The notes: generated by a model from the letters alone, not told the origin. A stretch of 64,000 nt of DNA from Devosia sp. (GCF_017307495.1 NZ_JAFKHE010000018.1:124001-188000); one strand, 5' to 3'; shown: positions 52,627 to 64,000, counted from the stretch's first letter. Translations and numbers: made by a program.

Positions 52627-54219
52627 TCAGGCTGCCTCTGACTTCATGAGCTTATAGGTTATCGACTCGTAAAGCGCCTCAAATGAGGCGTCGATGATGT
52701 TGGGGGAGACGCCGATCGTGTACCAGCGCTCGCCCGTGCCATCGCGGCTTTCGATCAGCACACGGGTGACCGCGCCCGTGCCGCCGTCGAGGATACGCAC
52801 CTTGAAATCGACCAGTTCGAGATCGGCGATGCGGTCGGAGTATTGGCCGAGGTCCTTGCGCATGGCGAGGTCGAGGGCGTTGACCGGACCGTTGCCTTCG
52901 GCCACCGACATCAGGCGGTCCTCGCCGATGCGGATCTTCACCACCGCCTCGGTGACGGTGATCTGCTCGCCCCTCGCGTTGTGCCGGCGCTCGACGCTGG
53001 CGCGATAGCTCTCGACATCGAAGAACTCGGGCAGCGTGCCGAGGATGCCGCGCGCCAGAACGACGAACGAGGCATCCGCGCCATCATAGGAATAGCCGCG
53101 CGCCTCGCGCTCCTTGACGGTGCGCAGCAGCTTTTCGACGCGCGGATCGTCCTTGCTCAGTTCGATGCCGTGGCGCTTGAGCGCGGCGAGGAGATTGGAC
53201 TTGCCGGCCTGCTGGCTCACCATGATGTTGCGCTCGTTGCCGACGCTTTCGGGCGGCACGTGCTCATAGCTCGAGAAATCCTTGGCGAGCGCCGAGGCGT
53301 GGATGCCGGCCTTGGTGGCGAAGGCCGCGGTCCCGACATAGGGCGATTGCCGGGCGGGGGCGCGGTTCAGCACCTCGTCGAAGGCGCGCGAAATCGAGGT
53401 GATATCGCTGAGCTGGTCGGCGGTGACGCCGGTCTCGAAGCGGTCGGCGAAGCCGGGCTTGAGCAGCAGCGTCGGGATGAGGGTGACGAGGTTGGCGTTG
53501 CCGCAGCGCTCGCCGATGCCATTGAGCGTGCCCTGGATCTGGCGCACGCCTGCCGAGACGGCAGCGAGCGTGTTGGCGACGGCCTGGCCGGTATCGTCAT
53601 GGGCGTGGATGCCCAGCCGGTCGCCGGGGGCGACGGTCAGCACGTCGGCGACGATGGCCGAAACCTCGGACGGCATGGTGCCGCCATTGGTGTCGCACAG
53701 CACCACCCAGCGCGCGCCGGCAGCAAGCGCGGTCCTGACGAAGTTCAGCGCGTAGTCGCGATTGGCCTTGTAGCCGTCGAAGAAGTGCTCGCAGTCGACC
53801 AGCACCTCCTTGCCGGCCTCGACGCCGGCCACGACCGTCTCGCGCAGGCCCCTGAGGTTCTCATCGGGAGTGATCTCGAGGGCGATCCGGACCTGGTGGT
53901 CCCAGGCCTTGCCGACGAAGCACGCGGCATCGGCGGCCGAGTTGAGGATGGCCTGTACGCCCGGGTCGTTGCCGACGGAGCGCCCGGCCCGCTTGGTCAT
54001 GCCGAAGGCGGTGAAGGTCGCGTCGCGGGTGCGGGCTTCGGCGAAGAACTGGTCGTCGATGACGTTGGCGCCGGGGTAGCCGCCCTCGATGTAGTCGACG
54101 CCCAGCCGCTCGAGGAGCGCGGTGACCGAAATCTTGTCCTCGAGCGAGAACTCAACCCCGGCAGTCTGCGCGCCGTCGCGAAGGGTGGTGTCGAAGAGGT
54201 AGAGGCGTTCCTTGGCCAT
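52627..54219 (-). CDS. cimA: citramalate synthase
   Basis: A 530-residue DRE-TIM metallolyase that condenses acetyl-CoA and pyruvate to (R)-citramalate, feeding isoleucine synthesis without threonine. The N-terminus is LYLFDTTLRDGAQTAGVEFS (Asp and Arg of the active site), GIHAHDDTGQAVANTLAAV supplies metal histidines, and GERCGNANL the third signature. A LeuA-type dimer domain forms the end. The longer upstream frame overlaps the GFA gene and is rejected. Isopropylmalate synthase family is the alternative, but GAQTAGVEFS favours CimA. Confidence 0.93.
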   Translation of the reverse strand: MAKERLYLFDTTLRDGAQTAGVEFSLEDKISVTALLERLGVDYIEGGYPGANVIDDQFFAEARTRDATFTAFGMTKRAGRSVGNDPGVQAILNSAADAACFVGKAWDHQVRIALEITPDENLRGLRETVVAGVEAGKEVLVDCEHFFDGYKANRDYALNFVRTALAAGARWVVLCDTNGGTMPSEVSAIVADVLTVAPGDRLGIHAHDDTGQAVANTLAAVSAGVRQIQGTLNGIGERCGNANLVTLIPTLLLKPGFADRFETGVTADQLSDITSISRAFDEVLNRAPARQSPYVGTAAFATKAGIHASALAKDFSSYEHVPPESVGNERNIMVSQQAGKSNLLAALKRHGIELSKDDPRVEKLLRTVKEREARGYSYDGADASFVVLARGILGTLPEFFDVESYRASVERRHNARGEQITVTEAVVKIRIGEDRLMSVAEGNGPVNALDLAMRKDLGQYSDRIADLELVDFKVRILDGGTGAVTRVLIESRDGTGERWYTIGVSPNIIDASFEALYESITYKLMKSEAA

Positions 54220-54229
54220 TCGGGGGTAC

Positions 54230-56172
<1,943 letters not shown>

Positions 56173-56186
<14 letters not shown>

Positions 56187-56556
56187 GGCAGACCGCCTCG
56201 ATGTTGTGCCCGTCCGGATCGAAGACGAAGGCCGCGTAGTAGTTCTGGTGGTAGTGCGGGCGGAGCCCCGGCGGGCCGTTGTCCGTGCCGCCGGCGGCGA
56301 TCGCGGCCGCGTAAAAGGCATCGACCGCGGCGCGATTGTCGGCGCGGAAGGCGAGGTGCACGCGGCCGCCCGTCAGCTTGCCGCCATCGCCGATCCACAG
56401 GAACGGCATGTCCGAGCCGAGCCCCGCGACGTTGCCCTCCTCGCCCTCGAACTTCATGTGCGTCCTGATGCCAAGCGGGGCCAGCGCCTTCTCGTAGAAG
56501 GCGAGCGAGGTGGCATAGTCGGCGGTTGAGATGGCGACGTGATCGAGTGCGGTCAT
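56173..56556 (-). CDS. VOC-family protein (glyoxalase-like)
   Basis: A 127-residue single VOC module: LDHVAISTADYATSLAFYEKAL at the N-terminus, GGRVHLAFRADNRAAVDAFY in the middle, and YYAAFVFDPDGHNIEAVCH at the end, with His and Glu in the normal metal positions. Such proteins may act on glutathione adducts or antibiotics; no substrate can be named. The start overlaps the DUF559 gene stop (ATGA). Confidence 0.9.
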
Positions 56557-57212
56557 GGGGTGGCTCCGGTGGCGTTGACGTTCGTCCCCTCACCCGCCTC
56601 GCTGCGCGAGGCACCCTCTCCCTCAAGGGTAGAGGTAAGCTGGTGCCCCACTTCTCCCCTCTCCCCTTGAGGGAGAGGGGTGCCCGAAGGGCGGGGTGAG
56701 GGGAAGGATGAAAGGGCTTGCCAGACGGCTTCGAGTACACCGTCACGGTTGTCCGACAGTTCATTGTTCCAGACACGCAGGATGCGATAGCCGAGCGATT
56801 TCAGCCGGTTGTCGCGGACCAGATCATGAGTGCTTTCGGCATGCTGGCTGCCGTCGAGCTCGACAATGAGCATAGCCTTCGGACACATGAAGTCGACGAT
56901 GAAGCGACCGATCGGGACCTGACGCCGGAACTTGTGGCCCACGAAACGCCGGTTGCGCAGGATGCCCCAAAGAATACTCTCCGCTTCCGTTCCGTTGGAA
57001 CGCATTGCCTTGGCGCGCTTGCGCAGCGTCGGCGTCAGTTCCGTACGCCATTCCTTGTGTCGTCGATTGACCTTCCCCTCACCCGCCTCGCTGCGCGAGG
57101 CACCCTCTCCCTCAAGGGGAGAGGGAAGGCGGTGCTCCGTTTCGCCCCTCTCCCCTTGAGGGAGAGGGGTGCCCGAAGGGCGGGGTGAGGGGAAGTCCCA
57201 CTCGGCGTTCAC
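56553..57212 (-). CDS. DUF559 endonuclease-like protein, in frame with two palindromes
   Basis: The core (about 110 residues) reads [41 protein letters not shown] and [12 protein letters not shown], the DUF559 pattern related to Vsr/PD-(D/E)xK nucleases, with the acidic IVDF and VELDG positions kept. No ATG gives a complete N-terminus: ATG 57005 begins inside the first helix. A GTG at 57212 overlaps the cysS stop (GTGA) with GGGAG upstream; translation from it would run through element A8, the domain and element A7, giving 219 residues. The stop overlaps the VOC start. Confidence 0.75.
   Translation of the reverse strand: MNAEWDFPSPRPSGTPLPQGERGETEHRLPSPLEGEGASRSEAGEGKVNRRHKEWRTELTPTLRKRAKAMRSNGTEAESILWGILRNRRFVGHKFRRQVPIGRFIVDFMCPKAMLIVELDGSQHAESTHDLVRDNRLKSLGYRILRVWNNELSDNRDGVLEAVWQALSSFPSPRPSGTPLPQGERGEVGHQLTSTLEGEGASRSEAGEGTNVNATGATP
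56586..56703. repeat. family A palindrome, copy A7
   Basis: 118 bp, starting CCCCTCACCCGCC and ending GGGCGGGGTGAGGGG. Each arm has a small GC hairpin and an inner CTCTCCC-TCAA-GGG hairpin. It encodes the C-terminal tail of the DUF559 frame ([17 protein letters not shown]). By eye it differs from A8 at about eight positions, all in the central loop. Confidence 0.85.
57075..57192. repeat. family A palindrome, copy A8
   Basis: 118 bp, same orientation as A7 and exactly 489 bp (163 codons) away. It lies between the cysS stop and the DUF559 domain, so both elements read in the same frame. The outer arms of about 40 bp match A7 perfectly. Confidence 0.85.
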
Positions 57213-58627
57213 CTGACCAGCTCCCATTTCGTCTGCCGCTGACCGCTCTCGTCCTTGTAGTCCATGAGCTGGACACCCTGGGTCAGCAATTCGGCGCGGA
57301 TGGAGTCGGCCTTGGCGAAATCTCGGGCCTCGAGGGCGGCGAGGCGGCGGTTGACGGCTTCCTCGATATCGACGGAAGCGTCGGCCGACAGTGAGGCCGG
57401 CTGCAGCAGCGAGTCGAGGCCGAAGCCGAGGAACTCGAGGCTGGCGCCGAGGACGTCGGCGGCCGACTGGTCGCCCTTGCGCGCGTCGCGCGAGATGCCG
57501 TCGAGGACCACCGTCGTCCGGTGAAAATTGAGGTCGTCGAGCAACTCCTCGACGACGCCGGGATCCGGGGGCGAAACGGCGTCCTTGGTAGCGGCCGAGG
57601 CGGCGCGCTGCCAGTCGCGGAGCTTCTGCTCCGCCTCTTCCAGGCGCTTTACCGAGAAATCGATCGGCTCGCGGTAGTGCGTCATGAGCATCGCCAACCG
57701 CAGCACTTCGCCCGGCCACTTGCGGCCGCCGAACTTCTCCGTCTCGAGCAGGTCGTGCATGGTGATGAAGTTGCCGAGGCTCTTGCTCATCTTCTGGCCC
57801 TCGACCTGCAGGAAGCCGTTGTGGAGCCAGTAGTTGGCCATCACCTTCGTGCCGTGGGCGCAGCGCGACTGGGCGATCTCGTTCTCATGGTGCGGGAAGA
57901 TCAGGTCGAGGCCGCCGGCATGGATGTCGAACACCGCCCCGAGATAGCGCTCGCTCATCGCGGAGCACTCGATGTGCCAGCCGGGGCGCCCCCTGCCCCA
58001 CGGCGACTCCCAGCCGGGCTCCTCGGGCGAGGACTGCTTCCAGAGGACGAAATCGGCCGGGTTCCTCTTGTGGGCGTCGACGGCGACGCGCGCGCCGGCG
58101 ACGTTGTCCGCGAGGTTGCGGCCGCTGAGCTGGCCATAGTCGGGCATGGAATCGACCGCGAACAGCACCTCGCCGGCCGCCTGGTAGGCGTGCTGGCTGC
58201 CGATCAGCTGGGTGATGAGCGACTGCATGCCCTCGATGTTGTCGGTGGCACGCGGCTGGTGCGTGGGCTCGAGCGTGCCGAGGGCCTTCACGTCCTTGAA
58301 ATACTGCTCGGCCGTCTTCTCGGTGACCTTGCGGATCGCTTCGTTGAGCGGCAGGCCGGGATAGTCGCGGGCGGCGCGGGCGTTGATCTTGTCGTCGACG
58401 TCCGTGATGTTGCGCACATAGGTAACGTGCCCGGTGCCGTAGAGGTGGCGCAGCAGGCGGAACAGCAGGTCGAAGACGATCACCGGCCGGGCGTTGCCGA
58501 TATGGGCGTAGTCGTAGACGGTGGGGCCGCACACGTACATGCGCACGTTATAGGGATCGAGGGGGACGAAATCCTCCCTGGTCCGGGTCAGCGTGTTGTA
58601 GAGGCGCAGTATCGTCGGCTCGCCCAA
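57209..58627 (-). CDS. cysS: cysteinyl-tRNA synthetase
   Basis: A 472-residue class I synthetase. [15 protein letters not shown] (HIGH motif and first zinc cysteine) is near residue 33, [15 protein letters not shown] and [14 protein letters not shown] supply further zinc ligands, and [10 protein letters not shown] is the KMSKS loop. No ATG fits; the TTG at 58627 with GGGAAGAG upstream is the best start and gives the normal N-terminus ([12 protein letters not shown]). Length is standard. Confidence 0.96.
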   Translation of the reverse strand: MGEPTILRLYNTLTRTREDFVPLDPYNVRMYVCGPTVYDYAHIGNARPVIVFDLLFRLLRHLYGTGHVTYVRNITDVDDKINARAARDYPGLPLNEAIRKVTEKTAEQYFKDVKALGTLEPTHQPRATDNIEGMQSLITQLIGSQHAYQAAGEVLFAVDSMPDYGQLSGRNLADNVAGARVAVDAHKRNPADFVLWKQSSPEEPGWESPWGRGRPGWHIECSAMSERYLGAVFDIHAGGLDLIFPHHENEIAQSRCAHGTKVMANYWLHNGFLQVEGQKMSKSLGNFITMHDLLETEKFGGRKWPGEVLRLAMLMTHYREPIDFSVKRLEEAEQKLRDWQRAASAATKDAVSPPDPGVVEELLDDLNFHRTTVVLDGISRDARKGDQSAADVLGASLEFLGFGLDSLLQPASLSADASVDIEEAVNRRLAALEARDFAKADSIRAELLTQGVQLMDYKDESGQRQTKWELVR

Positions 58628-58798
58628 AGTCTCTTCCCTTCGCGCACGCGTTCAGGCTCGCGGAGCGGGTTCTTCGGGTCTAGGGAATTCGGGATGAAGA
58701 GAACCGCGCCGCCAGCAATGCCTAGCGGATAATAATGCAGACCGTAATGCAGATCGCGGTTGCGGTTTTCATGGCGCGCAAGATGCCGTCATGCCCGG

Positions 58799-58827
58799 AA
58801 AAAAGCAAGGGGCGCCGAAGCGCCCCC
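58799..58827 (-). terminator. Rho-independent terminator
   Basis: On the minus strand, GGGGCGC-TTCG-GCGCCCC is followed by TTGCTTTTTT. It lies 11 nt after the stop of the secreted-protein gene at 58838 and ends that transcript before cysS. Confidence 0.85.
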
Positions 58828-58837
58828 GCCAAATCGG

Positions 58838-59257
58838 TCATTGCGGGGCGGCCGGGGCCGTCGGAGCGGCCGGCGGCGGCTCGGCGGCCTTGATGGCCGC
58901 GGCGACGTCGGGCTCCGCGAAGCAGTTGTTGAGCCCCTCGCGCGCCAGTTCGGTGAGCTTGTCGTAGCTGCCATGGGCCTGGTGCGCCTCGTCAGTGCCC
59001 TCGCCGCGCAGGTCCGCGGCAAGCATGTCGATGTCCTTTTGCGACATGTCCTTGAAGGCATTGGTCAGGCAGGAGCAGAGCGGCGTCAGGATGGCAGCGG
59101 AGTCGGTGCCGGCCGGCACCTGCCCCAGCAGGAAGGCTTCGCCGCCCCGGCAGGCCTCGGAGAACTTGCCCAGGTCGGCCGGCGCCTGGGCCATGGCCGG
59201 TGCGGCGGAAAGGCTGATCACGCCGGCAAGGGCGGCAACGAGAATGCTGACTCGCAA
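58838..59257 (-). CDS. small secreted protein, unknown
   Basis: A 139-residue protein starting at TTG 59257 with AGGAG 6 nt upstream. The signal peptide is VSILVAALAGVISLSAAPAMA. The mature part has three cysteines (SEACRGG, TPLCSCLTN) and LNNCF near the end, then a Pro/Ala tail. No family was recognised with confidence; the pattern of paired cysteines suggests a folded periplasmic protein with disulfides. A terminator follows. Confidence 0.75.
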   Translation of the reverse strand: MRVSILVAALAGVISLSAAPAMAQAPADLGKFSEACRGGEAFLLGQVPAGTDSAAILTPLCSCLTNAFKDMSQKDIDMLAADLRGEGTDEAHQAHGSYDKLTELAREGLNNCFAEPDVAAAIKAAEPPPAAPTAPAAPQ

Positions 59258-59642
59258 GGGATACTCCTGGTCGCGGATGGCGCGCGGCCACCTGTTAGCA
59301 CAGTCCTTGCGCCCACTATCAGGCAGAAATGCAGCGGACGGCGCGCTCGGGGGAGCGTTCACGTCGGGCTATCTCCCGCGCAAGAGAGGCCCCCAGGTCA
59401 GCGGGAGTCTGAGGGTAAGTCCGAGGCGCCTGCGGCCCTGACGGAACCCCTCGCTGCGAAAGTCTCGCAAACCGCAACGATTTCGGTCACGCGGGCGTTA
59501 CCAACCGGCCAGCGGGCGGAAGGTCTGGTCATCGGGCGTTAACCCGGGCCCCGACCATGCTAGAAACAGGCGAATCCGGTGCGCGTCTCGCTTTGGGCGC
59601 AAAGGCCGGGTACCAAAATACCATCCTATCCGGTTCGAGTTG
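59258..59642. other. divergent intergenic region, no gene seen
   Basis: This 385-bp gap separates two divergently transcribed secreted-protein genes and must hold promoters for both. No open frame looks coding. The repeated GGGCGTTA-type string occurs near 59500 and 59535 (GCGGGCGTTACC and TCGGGCGTTAACC); its meaning is unclear. Confidence 0.5.
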
Positions 59643-60806
59643 ATGACGAGCATCAGACCCAGCACACAGCTTTTCCTGCTCCGCTTTGCCGTGCTGGCCT
59701 TCACGGCCTGGATCGGGCTGCTGCTCGATGTGTCCAGCGCCTATGCCCAGGCGGAAAGCTGCTCCCGGCTGCAGACCATGCTGCGGCAGCTTGATCGCAA
59801 TGCCGATTTCCAGAATGCCCAGGGCAACCAGCTCAGGCAGTTGCAGCGGGCCGTGCAGAAGTCCGAGAGCGCCTATGTGCGGCAGGGCTGCAACGACGAC
59901 GCCAAGGCGGGTCGCAGGCTCACCGCCGAATGCCGGGCCATCGCCCGCGAAGTGCTGGCGGCGCGCGATGACCTCGCCAAGATGTCGCAGAGCGTCGACA
60001 CCGGGCAGGCGGTGGCGCAGCAGCGCGAGGCGATCCTGCAGGAAATGTCGCGTTTCGACTGCGACGGCCGCTCGCGCGTCACTGTCGACCGCGGCCAGCG
60101 CGGTAGCCTGTTCGAACAGCTGTTCGGGGCGTTTTCGGGCGGTTTCGACGGCGAGGGCGGGGTTCGCGGGGAGGAGTTCAACCCCTATGGCGGCTACCAC
60201 ACGGTGCGGACGCTGTGCGTGCGCAAGACCGACGGGTTCTACTGGCCGATCAGCTACTCGACGCTGGTCGACTATGTCGGCAACGACGCCGAGCAATGCC
60301 GCGCCATGTGTCCCGGGCTCGATGTCGATCTCTACTACTATGACAATCCGGGCCAGGAGCCGGCCCAGATGGTCAACCAGTTCGGCGAGATGTATGCGAA
60401 CCTGCCCAACGCCTTCAGGTTCCGCACCGAGTTCGACGAATCCAGCAAGTGCACCTCGACGCAGGACCAGGGGTCGGTGACGGTCGCGGAACTGGCCGGA
60501 GGCGGCACGCGGGCGATGGTGACGTTTCGGGGCGCGAGTTTTCCGCTGCCGCTGCGCGACCAGCGGCGCGCCCCGCGCGTCGTCGCGGCCCCGGTCACGA
60601 CGGTGGCCGAGCTCGCAACCTATGTCGACGTGCCCCTGCCCCGCCGCCGTCCGGCCGCGCCGGGCGAAGCCCCCCCACCGCCGGTCGCCGTGGTGGCACC
60701 GACCGCTGCCGGTCAGGCGGCGCGCATCGTGATGTTCGGCGACAAGCGCGTCAGGATAGTCGGGCCAGAGACGCCCTACGTCCTAGCAGCGGCAGAAGGG
60801 ACCTGA
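59643..60806 (+). CDS. DUF2865 family secreted protein
   Basis: A 387-residue protein. A signal peptide ([26 protein letters not shown]) leads to the DUF2865 region: [45 protein letters not shown], and the cysteines in [20 protein letters not shown] Pro-rich segment follows near residue 330. Function is unknown; the family is common in Hyphomicrobiales. ATG 59643 is used; an in-frame TTG precedes it. Its last 56 bases overlap the convergent gltX gene. Confidence 0.9.
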   Translation: MTSIRPSTQLFLLRFAVLAFTAWIGLLLDVSSAYAQAESCSRLQTMLRQLDRNADFQNAQGNQLRQLQRAVQKSESAYVRQGCNDDAKAGRRLTAECRAIAREVLAARDDLAKMSQSVDTGQAVAQQREAILQEMSRFDCDGRSRVTVDRGQRGSLFEQLFGAFSGGFDGEGGVRGEEFNPYGGYHTVRTLCVRKTDGFYWPISYSTLVDYVGNDAEQCRAMCPGLDVDLYYYDNPGQEPAQMVNQFGEMYANLPNAFRFRTEFDESSKCTSTQDQGSVTVAELAGGGTRAMVTFRGASFPLPLRDQRRAPRVVAAPVTTVAELATYVDVPLPRRRPAAPGEAPPPPVAVVAPTAAGQAARIVMFGDKRVRIVGPETPYVLAAAEGT

Positions 60807-62076
60807 GCTCCGGCCCCTGCTCCCGGCCCGTGAGGGCGAGGCGCAGGGGATGGAACAGCGCGCGCCCCTTGCGGCCGGTGGCCGCCTTCAGCGCCTCGGT
60901 CCATTTCGACCACGTGGTCTCGTCCCAGGGCTCGGCCGGCAGCAGGTCGCGGGCCGTGGCGAGATAGTCGCGATCCTCGTTGGCGACGACCGGGGTGACG
61001 GGGCCGCTGACCAACGTCGCGAGGTCGGCGATATCGGAGAAGACGCTGAGGTTGCCGCGCAGGGCCAGCCAGAGCGGCTCCGAGTCGAAACCCAGCGCGA
61101 CGAGGCGGGGGCGCGCGGCCTCATAGGGCATCTGGTGCAGGATGCGGGTGTTGAGGCTGGCGAGTTCGGCCGGATCGAAGCGGGCGGAGCCGTGCGACAC
61201 CGCGTCGAGCGTGAACGCCTGCCCCATTGCCGCCAGGTCGGGATAGGGCTCGACCGGCAGGCTGGTGCCGGTGAGGACCGCGACCGCCGCCACGGCCATG
61301 GGCTCGTAGCCCGCTTCGCGCAGCTCCATCAGCGACAGCGAACCGATACGCTTGCTCAACCCCTCGCCCTCGGCGCCGGTCAGCAGGTTGTGATGCGCGA
61401 AGGTCGGCACCGCGCCGCCCAGCGCTTCGAAGATCTCGATCTGGGTGCCGGTGTTGGAGACGTGGTCCTCGCCGCGGATCACGTGGGTGATGCCGAGGTC
61501 GATATCGTCGACGACGGAGGGCAGCGTGTAGAGATAGGTGCCGTCGGCGCGCACCAGCACGGGATCCGACATCGACGCGGTGTTGACGGTCTGAGGGCCC
61601 TTGATCAGGTCGACGAACGCGACCGGCCGGCCGTCGAGCCTGAAGCGCCAATGCGGCTTGCGCCCTTCGGCCTCGTACTTCGCGATCTGCTCCGAGGTCA
61701 GCTTCAGGGCGGCGCGATCATAGACCGGCGGACGGCCGAGCAGGCGGGCACGCGCACGCTTGCCATCGAGCTCCTCCTCGGTCTCGTAGGCCGGATAGAG
61801 CCGGCCGGAGGCGATCAGCCGATCGCGCGCCGCGTCGTAGAGGGCGGTGCGGTCGGACTGGCGGACCTTGAAGTCGGGGGTGATGCCGAGCCAGTTCAGG
61901 TCCTGCTCGATGCCGCGGGCGAACGCCTCGGTGGAGCGGGCGGTATCGGTATCGTCGAGGCGCAGGATGTAGCGGCCGGCATTGGCCCTGGCGAAGAGCC
62001 AGTTCATCAATGCCGGGCGCGCATTGCCCAGGTGCAGGCGGCCGGTGGGGGACGGGGCGTAGCGGACGGTGGTCAT
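60751..62076 (-). CDS. gltX: glutamyl-tRNA synthetase (GltX2-type)
   Basis: A 441-residue class I synthetase. [20 protein letters not shown] carries the HIGH motif near residue 7; [19 protein letters not shown] and [11 protein letters not shown] are standard. The KMSKS loop is changed to [10 protein letters not shown], and the length is short, as in the second GluRS of many alphaproteobacteria, which often serves tRNA-Gln mischarging. Another gltX is expected elsewhere. The 3' end overlaps the DUF2865 gene tail to tail. Confidence 0.94.
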   Translation of the reverse strand: MTTVRYAPSPTGRLHLGNARPALMNWLFARANAGRYILRLDDTDTARSTEAFARGIEQDLNWLGITPDFKVRQSDRTALYDAARDRLIASGRLYPAYETEEELDGKRARARLLGRPPVYDRAALKLTSEQIAKYEAEGRKPHWRFRLDGRPVAFVDLIKGPQTVNTASMSDPVLVRADGTYLYTLPSVVDDIDLGITHVIRGEDHVSNTGTQIEIFEALGGAVPTFAHHNLLTGAEGEGLSKRIGSLSLMELREAGYEPMAVAAVAVLTGTSLPVEPYPDLAAMGQAFTLDAVSHGSARFDPAELASLNTRILHQMPYEAARPRLVALGFDSEPLWLALRGNLSVFSDIADLATLVSGPVTPVVANEDRDYLATARDLLPAEPWDETTWSKWTEALKAATGRKGRALFHPLRLALTGREQGPELRSLLPLLGRRASLARLS

Positions 62077-62105
62077 GGGTTGGCCGGACGTTCGAGCGTG
62101 GGGCA

Positions 62106-62221
62106 CCACCCCCTCCCAACCTCCCCCATCAAGGGGGAGGTGTGGTTCCGCGCAAGTGGCACGGTCGCGCCACACTCACAAGCAGGCACCTCCCCCCTTG
62201 TGGGGGAGGATGGGAGGGGGG
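62106..62221. repeat. family A palindrome, copy A9
   Basis: Left arm CCACCCCCTCCCAACCTCC with CCATCAAGGGGGAGG; right arm CCTCCCCCCTTGTGGGG with GGATGGGAGGGGGG. It lies between nadE and gltX on the same strand, 18 nt beyond the nadE stop. Confidence 0.8.
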
Positions 62222-62239
62222 AAGACTCGAACACTGCTC

Positions 62240-63955
62240 TCATTCGAGACCCTTGCTGTCGAGCCGCGTCACCGGCTCCACCGTCTCCACCGTATCCCGA
62301 TAGCCATTGGTGATCGGGTAGCGGCGGCCGAGCCCGAAGGCCTTGCGGGTGATCTTGACACCGGGGGCCGACTGCCGGCGCTTGTACTCGGCGATGTAGA
62401 GCAGCTTCTCGATGCGCTTGACGAGGTCGCGATCGAACCGCCCCTCGCCCTTGGCCACGACCTCGGCGACCGAGAGCTCCAGCTCGACGAGGCCATGCAG
62501 GATCTCGTCGAGGATCGGATAGGGTGGCAGCGAATCCTGGTCCCTCTGGTCCGGCCGCAGCTCCGCCGAGGGGGCCTTGTCGATGATGTTCTGGGTGATG
62601 ACGACGCCGTCCGGACCGAGGCAGTCGGCCGGGCGGTTCCTGTTGCGCCAGTCGGCCAGCTCGTAGACACGCATCTTGAGCATGTCCTTGATCGGGTTGA
62701 AGCCGCCGTTCATGTCGCCGTAGATCGTGGCGTAGCCGACCGCCATTTCCGACTTGTTGCCGGTGGTGAGCAGCAGGCCGCCGAGCTTGTTGGAGACAGC
62801 CATCAGGTAGATGCCGCGCATGCGCGACTGGATGTTTTCCTCGGTGAGGTCCATTGGCCGGTTGCCGAACACCGGCTGCAGTTCGGCCAGCGCCGCTTCC
62901 ACCGGATCGCCGATCGACACGACGTCGTAGCGCACGCCGAGGCGGCGAGCGCAGTCCTCGGCATCGGCCAGGCTTTCCTTGCTGGTGTAGCGGTAGGGCA
63001 GCATCAGGCAGTGAACGCGGTCGGCGCCAAGCGCGTCGACGGCCATGGCGGCGACGACGGCACTGTCGATGCCGCCCGACAGGCCGAGCAGCACCGACTT
63101 GAAGCCGTTCTTGTTGACGTAGTCGCGCAGGCCGAGGACACAGGCGCGCCACGGCGCCTCGTCGATGCTCGAGAGCGGCGCGACGTGCGGGTCGGTGCAG
63201 CGCCAGCCATCGGGCGTGCGCTGCCAGTTCGACATCATGATCTCGGTCTCGAAGCTCTTCGCCTGCACGACGAGCCGGCCGCCGGGCTCGATGGCAAAGC
63301 TCGCGCCGTCATAGACGAGCTCGTCCTGGCCGCCGACCTGGTTCAGGTAGAGCAGCGGCACGTTATCCTCGGCGACCCGGTCGGTGACGAGCTTGTAGCG
63401 GGTGGCCTGCTTGTTGCGCCAATAGGGCGAGCCGTTGGGGCAGAGCAGCAGGCGCGCGCCATTGTCGACCAGATGGGCGCAGACTTCGGGGTGCCAGATG
63501 TCCTCGCAGATCGGAATGCCGATCGAGACGCCCTTGATGGTCACCGGCTCCTGCAGCTCGGCGCGCTCGAAATAGCGCTTCTCGTAGAACACGTCGTCAT
63601 TGGGCAGCTCGCGCTTGTAGCGGCGGGCGATGATGGCGCCGTTCTCGCAGACGAGCGCGGCGTTGTAGAGCCGCCCCCCCTCCTGCCAGACGCAAGGCAT
63701 GATGGCGGTGACGCCGGTCCCGGCAGTGGCAGCCGCAAACTCCTGCGCCGCGGCCATGGCGTCGGCGACGAAACGCGCCTTGAACAGCAGGTCGTCGGGG
63801 AAATAGCCGGTGAGGAACAGCTCGGGGAACAGCAGGATGTCCGCCCCCTGCCCTGCGACGTCGGCAAGGGTCTTCCTCGCCAGCTCGAGGTTCTGGCGAA
63901 TGGCGCCGACCGTCGGATTCAGCTGCGCGAGGGCGATGCGTAGGCGATCGGTCAC
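62240..63955 (-). CDS. nadE: glutamine-dependent NAD+ synthetase
   Basis: A 571-residue two-domain enzyme. The N-terminal nitrilase-like glutaminase has the Glu-Lys-Cys triad in LLFPELFLTGY, KRELPNDDVFYEKRYF and PICEDIWHPEVC. The C-terminal synthetase has the PP-loop LLGLSGGIDSAVVAAMAV near residue 290 and TGNKSEMAVGY. It amidates deamido-NAD with ammonia from glutamine, ending the pathway that includes nadC at 40354. The GTG start at 63955 has no good site, but the N-terminus is complete. Confidence 0.95.
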   Translation of the reverse strand: MTDRLRIALAQLNPTVGAIRQNLELARKTLADVAGQGADILLFPELFLTGYFPDDLLFKARFVADAMAAAQEFAAATAGTGVTAIMPCVWQEGGRLYNAALVCENGAIIARRYKRELPNDDVFYEKRYFERAELQEPVTIKGVSIGIPICEDIWHPEVCAHLVDNGARLLLCPNGSPYWRNKQATRYKLVTDRVAEDNVPLLYLNQVGGQDELVYDGASFAIEPGGRLVVQAKSFETEIMMSNWQRTPDGWRCTDPHVAPLSSIDEAPWRACVLGLRDYVNKNGFKSVLLGLSGGIDSAVVAAMAVDALGADRVHCLMLPYRYTSKESLADAEDCARRLGVRYDVVSIGDPVEAALAELQPVFGNRPMDLTEENIQSRMRGIYLMAVSNKLGGLLLTTGNKSEMAVGYATIYGDMNGGFNPIKDMLKMRVYELADWRNRNRPADCLGPDGVVITQNIIDKAPSAELRPDQRDQDSLPPYPILDEILHGLVELELSVAEVVAKGEGRFDRDLVKRIEKLLYIAEYKRRQSAPGVKITRKAFGLGRRYPITNGYRDTVETVEPVTRLDSKGLE

Positions 63956-64000
63956 TGGGAGACATCCGGGCCGCTTGGGGAGATCGCGGCAAGACTTATC

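Overview
The window is about 64 kb of high-GC chromosomal DNA. It looks like a free-living alphaproteobacterium, most likely Hyphomicrobiales and possibly Devosia-like. The evidence is the biased codon use, the ScfR/PccR-type regulator beside propionyl-CoA carboxylase, the DUF2865 and DUF2793 proteins, a short GltX with a degenerate KMSKS motif, many ATGA/GTGA gene overlaps, and the style of the dispersed palindromes. No tRNA, rRNA, insertion sequence, integrase, phage core gene or CRISPR array was found. The genus is an inference.

Layout. 0.2-5.5 kb: two LysR regulators, each with a candidate operator, beside a DUF2798/MFS pair and a DoxX/VOC pair. 5.7-12.7 kb: an amino-sugar operon with solute-binding protein, two permeases, ROK-like kinase, GntR/UTRA regulator, SIS protein and NagA. 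13.1-22.4 kb: a second sugar locus. A BtpA/SgcQ-like barrel protein, an M42/SgcX-like metallohydrolase and a FGGY kinase follow a LacI-type operator. Opposite them lie a second ABC importer ending in an orphan HigA-like gene, an RbsD/FucU mutarotase and a creatininase-family amidohydrolase. Neither importer has its own ATPase. 22.8-31 kb: a rhamnose-type surface polysaccharide locus (GT2, rmlBDAC, RgpF-like protein, Wzt/Wzm, DUF2793 protein). 31.2-40.3 kb: the propionyl-CoA to succinyl-CoA pathway (Mce, methylmalonyl-CoA mutase, PccA, PccB) with its regulator. 40.3-42.0 kb: nadC and cysQ. 42.1-47.3 kb: a PadR regulator with a clear operator, plus an RND pump and adaptor. 47.3-50.7 kb: an acyltransferase, a Cys-rich micro-ORF, and an Atm1-type ABC transporter translationally coupled to an ArsR regulator. 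50.9-64 kb: housekeeping and accessory genes (LysM protein, cimA, GFA proteins, prolyl iminopeptidase, VOC, DUF559 nuclease, cysS, DUF2865, gltX, nadE).

Two families of dispersed palindromes run through the window. Family A (about 120 bp, CCCCTCACCC-type ends) has nine copies or part-copies. Family B (about 80-90 bp, GTCATCCCCGCG-type arms) has three. Several lie inside operons. Two nearly identical A copies flank a DUF559 nuclease gene in direct orientation and in the same reading frame, so the gene may be translated through both.

Most noteworthy for follow-up: the SgcQ/SgcX-like locus served by an ABC importer instead of a PTS; the DUF559 gene between two in-frame palindromes; a Cys-rich 31-codon leader ORF whose ribosome-binding site lies in a perfect palindrome just upstream of an acyltransferase gene; and several sharp operator-like inverted repeats with an obvious local regulator.
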